This document shows, piece after piece, positions 23,121 through 36,925 of a stretch of 64,000 nt of DNA. Numbering within the stretch: the stretch's first letter is position 1; each line of letters opens with the position of its first letter. The DNA lies in the NCBI GenBank assembly GCA_017871115.1, contig JAFCIZ010000002.1:3307501-3371500 (forward strand). The letters run 5' to 3'. This stretch comes from Cunninghamella blakesleeana (lineage: Eukaryota > Mucoromycota > Mucoromycetes > Mucorales > Cunninghamellaceae). The position numbers were made by a program, and so were the translations under genes. The notes beneath the pieces are model-generated. The model was not told where the DNA came from, made no database searches, and saw only the letters and a program-made list of their open reading frames with translations.

Positions 23121-26100
23121 TTATATACCTTGTGATTCTGACTTTGTTGGTTCAATAAGAGTCCATCCTTGATCTTCATCTATTGACGACTGTATAGTAA
23201 GATCATCATTATTTTCATTAGAGGTCCTTTTAGCAGACGATATTGTTCTTTTTTTTGCAAGTTCCATATCTCTATATATACATTGAATGGCTGTATCAAC
23301 CCCTGTTTCCTATTAAAGTATATATTATTATTTTATTTAAAAATAAATAAATAAATTAGCTATAGATTAACTGGTATGAAAGGATAATATTTGTTTTTAT
23401 ATTATTATTTATATCTTTTTATATATTGTCTTTATTACCGATCGAATTTTTTCACCAACAATATTGGCCTCCTTTAGCATGGATTCATCTGTAGATATTC
23501 TTCGTAAAGCTGCCGATAATGATTCCACCGTAAGATTTTTTACACATATACCTATACCCATTTCTTCTACACGTTCTCCCCAAAAGAATTGGTCAGCAAA
23601 AAATGGTTTGACAACAGTTGGTCTTCCCGCTCTAAGCCCAGCTGCAGTTGTACCTTAATATATATATATATAGTATTAGTATGCTATATTTTCATTATTA
23701 TTATTATTATTTTTATTTAAATTATTTTATTTATTTTATTTTAATAATCGTACCAGCTCCCTACATTTATGATTAGATAAATTTTAGCAAATTGATATAT
23801 AACATTCTATTTTTATTTTTTATTTTACTTCTTTATTAAGTATATTTTTCTCAATATGTTTTTTATTACCCCGTGATGGATTACAGCTCTGACTTTAGGA
23901 AATAACCAATCATGTGGTACAGACTTTACACTTAGTATAACGTTAGGATGTTGTTCCAATAACGAAGGTTCATGTTGTTTATTATTATCTTGACTATTAC
24001 GAGTGGACCATCCTTCAGATACAATTGCCCTTACATTTGATAAAAGTACAGATTCTATAATAATACGTATGATTTCTTGTGGGTCTGATACAATGATGGA
24101 ACCAAATCCAATATATACGATAGGTCTTTTATCATTTGAATCAAGGAAAGAAATCAATTTTTCATCAGGCTTCCATCCAGTCTAATTTATTAATATATAT
24201 ATGTATATGTACATATTATATAAATTAAATTCAAAAAGACAATTTTTTTTATATAAATATATATTTTTTTAATGACATACCTGTGGATTATCTAAAAACC
24301 AATATCCAGTACAGTGAATCCAATCCATCCAATCTAAAGGACTAGGTACGATACTAGTACTGAAAGAATATATATAGGGAATTTTCCAAATTTCCAAATT
24401 TTCATAAGTTGTTGGGGGTAATCCTAAGGTTTTTTTACGAAATGAATTGGTACGAGAAGCAATAGCATGCCATACAGCATGATCAAAAAGTACATATGTC
24501 ATATCATTATATAAACGGCCCTTTGGACTATTTGGTGTTGCAAATGGATGCGGGAATGATCTAGTTCTTGTCATTGGCATGGGGAAGGCACGAAAATAAG
24601 GGACGCCTGTTTATCGAGTTAAAATATAATAACAAGTAATAATGATGAGTAAACCATAGAACGTTCCATTTTTTATTATTATTGAAATTGTTTTATTATT
24701 ATGTTTTTATTTATTATATTTTTAAATATGTATTACGAAGTTTTTCAGCCATATGTACACCTATCATAGCACTTGGACTTTCAATCAATACGTCAGTACC
24801 TTGGCATGCTTTCCAAGATAATTCAAGCAATTCATCTATCCATACTTTAAACTATATAAAAAAAAATAATTAAATGAAATATTAGTTTTATCATTATTAC
24901 TATTTTATTACTATTATTATTATACGTTTTTATTTATTTACCAATTTTAAACCTTCTTGAACAAAATTAACACTAAAAAAATTGTTCTCTACACATATAC
25001 GCTAAATATATAAAAATATATTAATTCACATTAATATCTACCGTTTGATTAACACTATCATTGTTTATATCATATTATTATTATCATTATATATATATAA
25101 AGTTACCATCAATTCAGAAGGATCACCGCCCACAGAACGGAATTCAATATTGTGTTCCTCTATCCAATCTTTAAACTCATCGTGTGTTGCAATTCGACAC
25201 CGATGACCATCTTTCATCAATCCCTTACAGAGTGCAATGTAGGGCTGTACATCACCACGTGTACCAATCGTAATACAGGTAAAATGTAATGACTTTTCTG
25301 GTTTTTTATAAATATGCTGTTCGTAGGTTGTTTCTGATAATATTGGTTGACCTATTTTTTAATATTAAAATAAAATAAAATAATTCATAAAAATAAATTA
25401 TATCAAATAGAAAGATTAATACACAAGTAAATAATAACTAAATGGTAATTATACTCTATATTTTTTATATAGGTTTACTAAGGTTTTCTGGCGGTTTAAT
25501 ATGTGACATTCCTTCGTCTTGATTATCGGTTCCCAATAGCCTGTTTTCCCAAATTTTCAAATCTCTATAATATATCAAAGTAAAAGATTTTATCATTACT
25601 AAAACTAAACATATAATGCAATAATAATAATAATAGATTTGTATATATTATTATTATTGATATTATTATTATTAAAAAACTCACTGTTCAGCTTGTTGTG
25701 TTGTTAATTGCTTATCTTGTACCCTTTTATACTGTAAAAAAAGTTGAGCAAAACAACTATTGCGTTTCAATAATGATGAAAATTCTAAGAATATCTATAA
25801 AGCATAATATATATATATATATATATATCAGTATTTATATACATATATATCAACATAAAGCTATATAACCGTTATTAAATAATCACCTCTTTTTTTTTTC
25901 TTGTGAGAACACTAAGAGAATGAAATATGTAGCCTTTACTTTGGACTTTTTGAACACTTAATACATCTTCATATGGAATGATCATCTAAAAAATTAAATA
26001 AAATAAAAATAAAAATACAGTATAAAAATGAATTATATAATTCAATGAGTATATATCTCTATAGCTATAGCGTACCTTAGCTTTAGTGCCAAATCTCTTA

Positions 26101-28814
26101 GAGTTAAATGATATATGATTTGTTGATATATAAAGTTTTCCATAACAAGGAAGTGTTTTAAGTAATGAGCATCGGAAAACTATGTTAATACAAAAAATAA
26201 GAATATGAAGTTAATGGGTACATATAAATTTATAAACATTTTTACATTATTATTCTTATTATTAATCATTATATATTATTTTACCAGCTAATAATTTTTC
26301 AGTTTCAGGCAAAACAAAGTATTTTCTAAAGTTTGTTAAAGTACGATCATCAATAATTTCACCATGTGTGAAACATGACTTGCTAGATTCATCGGATATA
26401 CCTTTTTCAAGCATATAGTTTTCTTCATTATTTCCAATAATCATACCAGGGCTAGGATATAATGTAGCTGTACTTCCAGACCCACTACTGCCTATTAATC
26501 CATAAACTAATTTCATTCCTGTACGTCTTTTTTCATCCAACCAATCAACCACAGCCTTATCATCTTCATCTTCAGAATTGGAAGATTCACTTATGTCAGT
26601 AGATTTTAAATTTGATTGGTGTTGTTCATTGTTCTTTGAATTTTGTTTTGCATGATTTACATTAGAGCTGTATGAAGGATAAATAAGCTCTTTTAACGCA
26701 CCAGGTACTGCCAATGCATTTGCGACGACTGAACTGACACTTGCTGTTCTGGATAGTGAGCTTGGTTTTTGTTTTTGTTGATGATAGTTTACATCTGATT
26801 TATCTTTTACCGCTTGTATGACAATTGGTTGAGCATTAGAGTCGTATAAATCTGACATTGATAAAGAAGGTGATCGACTTGGTGATTCTGGAGTATTATC
26901 ATATGAATAAACTTCATCATCGTTTTCATCTTCGTTTTGTTTGATTGGCTTTAAAGTATAGTCATTTTCTTGTTTTTTTTGTGATAATTCCCATGATGCC
27001 CTCAATCGTTCAAAAGTATATTTGATATCTGGAAAATAAGCAAAATAATACTATACAAAAAAAAAAGTAAAAAAAAATATTAATAAAAATAGTGATATAA
27101 ATAAGCTGACTTTAAATATATATAATGCATATTTTTCCTATTGTGTCTACACACCTCGTCCATAACAAAACTATCTTCTATGCCAACTACTCTTATTTTA
27201 AGAAATTGTTGAAATTCAGTGTTGTCAGTATATTCAATATCCAATATATTATCAAAAGGCAATGATATTTTTAAACTTGATCCAGAATTTTTTGCTTTAA
27301 ATATTGCTTTTTGAAAAGCGTTTAACCTATTTTTTTTTTATGAATATATATAAATACATGTATACAATATATGTATTTATATTAATAAATAGTTCATTTT
27401 CATAATATATATCATATATAATTATATTTATTAGTACCATTCCATTACAGCTGTGTCAGTATCTAATTTCAGATGCCATTTTTTATTCATAGTAACTATA
27501 CGTAACCCATGTTGTCTTCTTGTAGATTGACGTACCGATAAAGCATATTTTAGATCAATTTTTCCAAGCGGTGAATATGTATCTGAAGAATTTTCATACC
27601 AAGCAAGCATATTATCTTTAAGTTCGAAATAATAGCGTTGATATTTTTTCCCTATTTTGTTGAGTGTCTTTATCATCATATATCCTGCCTTGTGACATCC
27701 ATGCTATTCATGTGACAAAAAAAGATAAAAAAAAGGTTATGATTAGAATTTGCCTAGAATATTATTGGATATCAATTATGAATATATATATTTACTTTAT
27801 TGTTTGGTAATGAGGCATAGAAACATAAATGATTTTCAGTTAGATAAAGGTACCCAGGCACGATTGCCGAACGTACGATATAACATGGCCATTCTATATA
27901 TGTAAAAATATAAGTGTAAAAAAATAAATATATAGATAAAATATATATGTATAAAGGCAAGAACTTCGAACCCACAGCCTTTGTTTATTTATAGTTAACT
28001 TTATCACTCATTATTATTATTACCAGCTTCAAGTTTTTCCATTTTCGGTAGATTGAAGACTAGTTTTATCGTTTCGTCTATACTGCGCTTCATATAACTA
28101 TCACTAATATTTTTCTGGTGGTTGTCCTCAATATTGTCTTCATCTCCAGATGCATCAAGTATTGATTCCTCATCATCTGTAATATAATTTTCTGATTCAC
28201 CAGTTATACCAGCTGCTTCTGCTATTAGTTGTTGAATATGTGTAGGTGCTATATTGCTTTGTATATCTGTACTAAACTCTTTTTCATCCATAGAAGATCC
28301 TATATCTGACCATTGTTGTGCGTTATAGATTCCTTCAATTGACTTCCCTAAAAAAATAAAAAATAAAAATGACATTTTTATACGTAAAATAAATTACATG
28401 TAATATATGAGTACAAATTAGTTAATATAGTTTGCTATTACTATCCTTATCATTCTATATTGTAATTACCACTTGAACTTCCTAATCAAAATATATATAA
28501 AAAAAATCCAGAAACAATTTTTGTATTATTAGATAAACACTTTCCAAACTAAGTCTTGTAAGTTTTTACTTTATTCTTTTTTTTTTCTTCCTTACTTGAT
28601 CGTACACTATCTTCGTTTTGGATGACTAACTAACAAACAACAGAATAAGGAATAAAATATTTATAAAAAAAAGAAAAAAAAATACTTGAATCAACAATAA
28701 TATTAAAAAAAAAAAAGGTAAAAAGAAAAATAGTTGGAGAATATAAAGTGAACCACTTACTGCTTGTGATGCCGCTGATACTAACTGTAATATACTGTGA
28801 TTGAGTGAGTCCAT
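23121..28814 (-). CDS. ATG26: UDP-glucose:sterol glucosyltransferase (GRAM-PH-GT28)
   Basis: Transfers glucose from UDP-glucose to ergosterol at membranes; the family (Ugt51/Atg26) is needed for pexophagy in some fungi. Twenty exons in transcript order: 28814-28761, 28629-28596, 28481-28470, 28347-28024, 27893-27796, 27703-27438, 27326-27155, 27050-26285, 26179-26076, 25985-25887, 25794-25685, 25564-25479, 25351-25107, 25001-24942, 24851-24737, 24606-24281, 24181-23870, 23760-23754, 23653-23439, 23309-23121. Product 1197 residues, the usual family length. GRAM begins near residue 130 ([18 protein letters not shown]), with a PH domain at about 180-265. A long Ser/acidic linker precedes a second GRAM ([18 protein letters not shown], about 560). 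The transferase starts at [12 protein letters not shown] (about 738). The UDP-sugar signature HHGGAGTTAAG (about 1058-1068) is assembled from three exons, one only 7 nt. A 12-nt exon lies near the N-terminus. Confidence 0.95.
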
Positions 28815-29152
28815 TAATATGTAGATAAATATATGATAAAAATATAAATATAAATATAATATATAAATTTAAAAAATTATAACTGTATTTCGATTAATAT
28901 AAATATATAAATATAATATATATATATATATATATAAATTGTAATATATGAAAAGAGAGATAAACGAAAGGAAAGAAAGAAAATAATATGCTGTAAAATG
29001 CATTTTTTAAAAAAATTAAAATCCGCACGTGACCCTGGCGGTATTTAAATTTAAATTCTATATTTTTTTTAAAACGTTTGAATATTTTATTTCCCTTTCT
29101 TTTTCGCCTTTCCACCTTTTTTTTTTTTTAAAAAAAAAATAAATAAATAAAT
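28815..29152. promoter_or_regulatory. divergent promoter ATG26 / AP-3 delta
   Basis: 338 bases separate the two start codons, so both transcripts must start here. It contains TA tracts near the ATG26 side, a GC-rich patch at 29021-29041 and a T/A homopolymer just before the AP-3 start. Confidence 0.75.
29026..29031. promoter_or_regulatory. CACGTG E-box in the shared promoter
   Basis: Sequence GCACGTGACC: a palindromic E-box flanked by AC on one side, the half of the GTCACGTGAC motif bound by Cbf1/MITF/TFE-type bHLH factors. It is central in the shared promoter. Function is inferred. Confidence 0.45.
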
Positions 29153-32100
29153 ATGTTTGAAAAGTCTCTTACTGACCTTATAAGAGGGATAAGGGCCAAT
29201 AAAAAAAATGAACAAAAATATATTTCAGTATGCTTACAAGAAATTCGCACCGAAGTGAAATCAAATGATATAGATATAAAAGCTATGGCAGTTGCAAAAC
29301 TAACTTATGTAAGTAACCCAAAAAAAAAGAACGATGGTTCCAGTACAAAGATTTGCTTTATTGTGTAAAATTACTTTAACGCGTGTTAATTTATTTTATT
29401 GTATTTTATTTTATTATACTATAAAATAGTTACAAATGCTTGGATATGATATGTCTTGGGCTTCTTTTCATATTGTTGAAGTTATGTCAAGTCCTAAATT
29501 CCTCTATAAACGTAGTGGATATCTTGCAGCTACTCAATCCTTCCAACAAGATACTGATGTGCTTATGTTAACAACCAATCTCATTAAAAAAGTATATTTA
29601 TAATATATATATATTAAAATAATAACAGTAATAATAGTAATGAAAGCTTAAGTGGATTTTGTGATGTTTGATAACGACATAATTATTATTCCAAGATGAA
29701 ACAAAATAGGTTCTAATGTATTCCCTTTTGATTTTATTTTATACTTTTCTTTAGGACCTTGCTTCACCTTCACCCTTAGACATCAGTATAGCTGTCAATG
29801 GGCTTTCTCAAATTGTTACTCCTGACCTTGCCAGAGACTTATCCCAAGATTTGGTGGCTATGTTAAACCATTCTAGACCCTATATCCGTAAAAAGATCGT
29901 CCTTGTGTTATATAAAATATTCTTAAAGTTCCCAGAAGCTCTTCGTTTAAGTTTTCCTAGAATTAAAGAAAAATTAGAAGATCCTGATCCATGTAAATAT
30001 AAGAAAATATAATAATATATGGTGATAAAGAAAAGAAAATAGTGTATACCCAAGGGAATTAATACAATTATTAATAACTCTATTTTTTTTATTCCTTTAT
30101 TTTATTTTCACAAAGCTGTTGTTTCTGCCGTTGTCAATGTAATTTGCGAATTGGCTCGAAAAAACCCAAAAAGTTACCTTTCATTGGCACCTCAACTTTT
30201 TAAACTTCTTACTACTTCATCGAACAATTGGATGTTAATTAAAGTCATTAAATTGGTAAAATAACAATAAGAAAAGTTATAAGAAAAGTTATAAGAAAAG
30301 CGTATATTTATTTATTAATATTATTTCGTTTATTTAGTTTGCTTCATTAACACCGTTGGAGCCACGATTAATCAAAAAACTTTTACCACCATTAACATCG
30401 TTAATACAAACTACACCAGCTATGTCTCTCCTATATGAATGTATTTATACTGTAATTACAGGTGGGTTTTTAGAAGCTGCAGGCGAATCTAGTCATGCTC
30501 TAGCCGCTACTTGTGCCAAGAAATTAAGAACATTTTTGGAAGATCCTGATCAAAACTGTAAGCCTGATTAATATATATATATATATATATGAGAAGAAAA
30601 AAAATCAACTAATCTAACATACATATATACAATCATATATTATAATTAGTGAAATACGTTGGTTTACTTGCAATGGGAAAGCTACTTTCAACTCATCCAA
30701 AATTAGTTGCAGAACAAAAAGATATTATATTGGAATGCATTGATGATGAAGATATTAGTATTCGCTTACGTGCATTGGATTTAGTGGTTGGAATGGTAAA
30801 AAAAAGGAAAAAAAAAAAAAGGAAAAATAGAAGATCAAAATATATATATCACTATTAACTGATCACAAAAACTAATATTACCTATAATATACATTTTATT
30901 TATTTATTTATTTTAGGTAAATCGTAAAAACACCATGGACATTGTTAAACGATTGATGGCTCACCTTATTCCACCCTCCTCCAACAATTTACCTCCCTCA
31001 ATACATGAACCTACAACTATTCTTGATCCAATGTATAGAACTGATATTATTAACCGTATTATATTTATTTGTTCACAAAATCAATATCATAATATTACCA
31101 ATTTTGAATGGTATATCTCAATATTAGTCGCACTGACCCATACAGCTGGAGTTAATGTTGGTGAAATATTAACAAATCAACTTATGGATGTCACTGTGCG
31201 TGTAAAAAGTGTTCGTGAATATTCTGTTAAGCAAATGGTACGTTTGAAAATTTGATAATTTATAATTCTTAATTAAAGGAATCAATATAGAAACAACTGA
31301 CTTTAATACTCCTTTTAACTTCTTTTTTTATTTATTTCTTAGTTTAATCTCTTATCTGATAAGCAATTCCTGGAAGCATGTAAGAAGAAAGATTCTAATA
31401 TTGAAGTATTAAGTGCAGCTGCATGGATATGTGGTGAATATTGTCAGTAAGTGAAATGCTTCGTTACCTTATTATAATTATTTATTACTTTATATATCAA
31501 TGTACTAATATAAATGAGTATTTTATTTTATTTTATCTAGTAATTTGGATAATGTTCCTGCAACTTTAGAATGCTTGTTGACACCATATGCTAACCAATT
31601 ACCAGTAAAAGTACAAACTGTCTATGTCCAAAATATTATAAAAGTATATGCCTACTGGGTAACTGAATTGTTACCTCAATGGAATTTTGAACTACAAGGT
31701 GAATTCATCAAAGTGACTAGAGTTATGTCTGACAAAATGGATATGTTCATACAAAGCACAGATCTTGAAGTCCAAGAACGGGTAAATAATAATAGTAATA
31801 ATAATGAAAAAAAGATTTGTTTTGTAATGCTAATTCTAATAATGTTTAAAAATTTAATATAATTAATAGGCTCGTAATGTTAAGGCTATTTTCACTATCA
31901 TTCTTGAAGCTGTAAATGAATTTATATGTGAAACTAATGGACAAGGTCCTTTACTTTTAGAAGGTTTGCCCTCATTATTCTTTGTATATGAATTGAATCC
32001 TGTTGCTCCAAAAGCTCAAAAGAAAGTTCCTGTACCTGAAGGTCTCGATTTAGATGCATGGATTAATGCGCCCTTACCATCTCTCGTCGAAGATATTTAT

Positions 32101-32987
32101 TCTGAAGATTCATCTGTAGAAGAAATTGTTGTATTAAAATCAAAATCAAAAGGCAAGAAAAAGAAATCAAGAAGATCCAGTAGACGTCATGATAGCGAAA
32201 GTGATGATGAAAAAGAAAAAGTAATTACTAGTTTATTAAACACGATAAAAGAAAATGTGAAATTTCTATATAGATCACCAGGCGTTTTACTCATACATTT
32301 ATTAATTATTTATTTATTTAAAAAAATTAGCGACGTGCTGAACGTTTGGAAGCCCGTCGTAATGATCCTTATTATATCATGTCAGATAAATCAGAAAAAA
32401 AGAAACAAGAACGTCTTTTGGAATTAGAAGAAGATGTGGACTCTATACCCATTGTACAATTGTCTTTGGATGATATTGGTAAAGAGAAAATAAAAATAAA
32501 AAGAGGAGTGAAAATTCAAAATTATTATTTAATATAGATAAATATACAACAGTTCTAATTATTAATCGAATCATTATTATTTATTTTTTTAAAAAAATAG
32601 GTAGAAAATCTTCTAAAAGTAAAAAATCAAAAAGTGGAAAAAAACGAAGTACTCGAGTACAAACGCCTCCTCCACCTGTTTATGCTGAAGAAGAAATGCC
32701 TGAAAATGCAACCCTCTCTGCTAGTGATAATGAAAATGATACAAAGGGTAAAAAGAAATCATCCACTGCTACCTACATTAAAAAAGATGCTCATGATATA
32801 TTTGCCTCTAATGAAGATTCTGGGCTTAATGATGTTGATCTTTCCACTCCTATTGGTGATGAAGAACGTTTACCTCAAATTCAATCCTATATGAGTCCTG
32901 AAGAATTACGTCGTAAGGAAGAAATACGGGCTAAACAAGAAAGAAAGGAACGTCGTGCAAAACTAAAGAATACTGAATTGGTAATTA

Positions 32988-33018
<31 letters not shown>

Positions 33019-33706
33019 CTAAAAAGGTTTTTATTTTATTTGTATTGATTTATTTAAATATTTATTTATGGGCAGGTTGAAAAATCAGAAAAACCAATTA
33101 CTAAAAAAGCTAAATCACCTAAGCAAAGCAAAGAAAAGAAGAAAAAAGAAAAGAAAAAGTCATCTAAAGCAACAACTGCGAATGGAGATCATGAAGAAAT
33201 AATAGATGAAAAACCAGCTGTGAATTTAGTAAATGAAGTCAAACAAGCTTTAGAAATAACTAAGGAACAAAATACCTATGCCCTTTTTACTGACGATAAT
33301 ATTGAAGTGGTAAGTAAAGTTAAATATATATATATATAATAGGTACAAATTGATACTTATTTATTTTCAATATGAAAAAAATAGAAATATACAGTACGAG
33401 TAGCTGATGGACAATTGCCTACAAATGATAATTTACCAGTATTTGATATAAAATTCTTCATTCAAAACAAACTAAACGATATTATGATACCTAATGTATA
33501 TTTGGAATTTGCTGAATCCTTTGATATAAAATTAATAGACAATAAAGAAAACTCAGAAATTGCATCAGTGACAGAAAAATTCGAATTAAATGCTAATGAA
33601 AAAGTAGAATGCCAAGGTTATTTTGAAATCACTGGAAGTATTCGACAAGGATTATGCTTACGAGGTGAACTTTATTATACTATTGAGGTTTGTAATGATG
33701 AAAAGG

Positions 33707-33744
<38 letters not shown>

Positions 33745-34270
33745 CATTATTAACCTATATTAAATTATATATATATATATAAAATTAAAACTGATATATA
33801 TTTAGGAATCATCCGGAGGTAACCAATACCACCAGCCTATAGAAATGATTATACCTATGAATTCATTTTTCCTTTGTGATACTATAATGGATCCATCTCA
33901 ATTTGCTTCTCTTCTTGCACAATATGGTGATCAATTCGAATATCACGAAAATGTATTAAAATCAGTGACTAAATTCTCTGCAGATAGTGATAGTGAAAAT
34001 GCCTTGATTGCATCGCTAACTGAAGTATCCAAAGTAAGTGGGCTTTGCGTTGTTGAAGTGGTTCCAGGTGCAGCATCTTTATATGGAAAAACGATTCATG
34101 GAGTACAAATTGCTGGTTTATTAAAATATATTACTTCTAATTCTACCAATAACAATGATGAAGAAGATGATAACGATTCATCAACAGCAGCTATTACTAT
34201 TGATCTAAAATCAACAGATGGGTCCTTTTTACATGAATTAGTATTGGAATTAGAGTCTTTAATTGTTTAA
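29153..34270 (+). CDS. APL5: AP-3 adaptor complex subunit delta
   Basis: Large delta-adaptin subunit of AP-3, which sorts cargo from Golgi or endosome to the vacuole. Fifteen exons: 29153-29308, 29430-29591, 29755-29992, 30116-30255, 30338-30557, 30650-30795, 30917-31237, 31343-31446, 31541-31781, 31870-32220, 32331-32478, 32601-32980, 33076-33309, 33385-33687, 33806-34270, giving 1202 residues. Residues 1-40 (FEKSLTDLIRGIRANK) are the delta-adaptin signature. Armadillo-like adaptin repeats continue to about 600 (YLAATQSF, RPYIRKKIVLVLYKIF, KYVGLLAMGKLL, EVLSAAAWICGEY). A Lys/Glu/Ser-rich hinge (KGKKKKSRRSS, YIKKDAHDIFA) and an ear-like C-terminal domain follow. One donor, GTTTGT after 33687, is weak but is required by phase. 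It is divergent from ATG26 and 441 bases from the next gene. Confidence 0.95.
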
Positions 34271-34711
34271 AAAAAGTAAAGGCTAGGTTAATAAATTATT
34301 ATATTCTGTTTTATTTTTTTTCTTTAATTTGTACTTGTTTAACAATAACTAATAAAAAACCAAACAAAAAATCCAGCATTTGCTATATCTTTGTATTACA
34401 TTTTATATTTTATATATTTTTTTAGAGAAAAAGTCGTCCAAGTATAAATTCTTATCGTTTTGTACGACAATAATTTCATTTTAAGTTAGTGTAAATCGGC
34501 ATCTAATAAAACGAGGTAGCTTAATTTCTGCATGAAGAAAATCCATTGGCTATGGATTAAAGTACCAATAAAAATAGTAACCGTGATAATTCAAATTCAG
34601 TTATTTTTTTTTTCAAAATATCTCAAAAATTAAATATTTTTACTCTCATTCTCTCTTTCTTTCTTTCTTTCATTCTTTATATTTATTTATTTTCTTCGGG
34701 GGGTTTAAAAT
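34271..34711. other. intergenic, promoter of phosphatase
   Basis: About 440 bases with the AP-3 3' UTR and the phosphatase promoter (CT-rich stretch at 34640-34680 and a run of six G just before the start). No coding sequence seen. Confidence 0.6.
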
Positions 34712-35363
34712 ATGAATAGATCTTATTTATTTATTCTATTCTCTCTTTTGATTACATTTGTATATGCTGCTGCTATTGAAGAGGAAGAAGAGCCAATAGG
34801 ATCCCCTGGTGTTTTACCAGCTCCTGATCAATATAACAGTTTTATAAATTGGAATCGAACTTATGCACCAACAGAACCACAACAAATTCATATTTCACTT
34901 GGAAACGATGCTAAATATGCTAAAATTCAATTTGCTACCACTGCCCCTATCAAAGGCGGTATATTGAAGTATTGGCCAAAAAAACATGCCAAAAAGCCTG
35001 CTGTAATTAAACAAAGTGATGTAAGTGATAAAATCACTTTTCTCTCCTTACAATTTTTTTTTTTTAAAAATTTTCTAGAAAATGTGTACATATTTATATA
35101 ACCCACAAATTTTTTTTCGAAAAAAATAATAACAATATTACTTTATTGCCATCTAGGATTGGACATTTGTAGATGGCGGTATAGCTAAACGACCACTTTA
35201 TCTTCATAATATTCAAACTAAACGACTTAAATTCGATACCATTTATCAATATCAAGTGGGTGCTATTGATAAATCAGGTACCACTTCATGGTCTCCCTCC
35301 TTTGAATTCCATACTGCTCCTCGTCGAGATACCTTTAAATTCCTTGCTACTGGCGATATGGTA

Positions 35364-35394
<31 letters not shown>

Positions 35395-36925
35395 AAGAAA
35401 GAAACAATGAACAAATTAAAAAAAAAGTTTTATGCATATACCTATGCATTAAAAAAATCACTTGTCTATATTTCGTCTTAGGGATTGAACAATGCTGTCA
35501 CTATGAAAACCCTAGTAGGAAAAGCTGCTACACATGAATACGCCTTTATCACTGTAAGTGGCGATCAAGCTTACGATATGGCTGATTTTAACGGAACAAA
35601 AGGTGATGAATATATGAATTTTGCTCAACAATTATTTGCAACTGTTCCATATTTGGGCGTTACTGGAAATCATGAAGGTATAGATTTATATATACATTAA
35701 TTTTATTTTTAAAGAAAATAAGCTAGCCTTTTTTATTTTATTAACCCTTGTTTTATGTTTGTATTTCATTTTTACAGGTGCTTATAATTTCTCTCATTAT
35801 AAAAACAGGTAATATATAATAGATACTTATAAACAAAACCAAAAGCAAAAACATTTATCAACTTCCCGATTTTTAATATTAATTATTTTATTTATATAAA
35901 CATAGATTTAATATTGTTCCATACCAAGAATCTGGATCATCCAATTCCCTTTTTTATTCCATTGACTATAAGTCCCTTCACTTAATATCCTTCTCCACTG
36001 AAGTTTATCTCAAACAAGGAACCCCTGAACAACGTCAATATAGTTTGAATTGGTTAGAGCAAGATTTAATTAAAGCCAATAAAAATCGTCATCAACGTCC
36101 TTGGATTATTCTTATCACTCATCATCCTATTTATTGTTCTATTTATGATGATAAAGACTGCACTACAGATGCTGTTCTTATCCGTGAAGGGCCACTTGGA
36201 CCAGATAATGTTACTCGATCTGGTGGTTTAGAGTCTTTGCTTTTAAAATATAAAGTCGATTTATACCTTGGTAAGTAGACTAATGGATCATTCATTACTT
36301 TTTTTATTTAACATGTTAATTGTTGACTGATGATTATTTATTATATTTTTTTATTTTATGTTCTTTATTTATGATGATATATTTTAAACTTTAATAGCTG
36401 GGTAAGAATTGATATATCTAAAAAAAAAACATAAATATGTAAAAAACAATAGACTAACAAACATGATGTCTATTTATTACTTATTTTAGACATGTGCATA
36501 ATTATGAACGTACCTATCCTTTAGCTAATAATACCCTTTTGACTACCTCCTATGTTAATCCCCCATCGTTCTTCCATGTTATTAATGGAAATGCTGGTCA
36601 GCCTGTAAGTTCAATCATTTTATATATATATATATATATATATATCACTAATGTTTTTGGCGGTGATAATTTTCATTTTATAATTATTTATCTATATTTT
36701 AACATTCATTTTTTTGTGGTCATTAATTTTATACAGGAGGGTCCATCAGCTTTCCCTAATGATGACAGGCACGAAGATTGGTCAGCAGTTCGCTATGGAA
36801 GTTACGGTTTTTCAGAATTCACAGTAAGCCATGATACCTTAGAGTTAACACATCATAAAGTGAATATTGATGGAACCGAAGGTGAAATCATTGATCATGT
36901 TAAGGTTGTCAAGACAAACCGTTAA
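34712..36925 (+). CDS. secreted purple acid phosphatase
   Basis: Binuclear metallophosphatase releasing phosphate from organic esters outside the cell or in the vacuole. Eight exons: 34712-35020, 35157-35360, 35482-35677, 35778-35808, 35906-36270, 36398-36401, 36490-36604, 36737-36925, giving 470 residues. A signal peptide is clear (MNRSYLFILFSLLITFVYA). A fibronectin-like N-terminal domain precedes the catalytic domain. All five metal-binding blocks are present: GDMG (about 169-172), GDQAYD (Asp199, Tyr202), GNHE (233-236), ITHHP, and AGHVHNYER. The last block is built from three exons, with a 4-nt exon (CTGG, 36398-36401) supplying two bases each of the Ala and Gly codons; without it the frame is lost and the GHVH histidines disappear. 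Family expression is usually phosphate-regulated, but I see no clear Pho4-type site just upstream. Confidence 0.95.
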
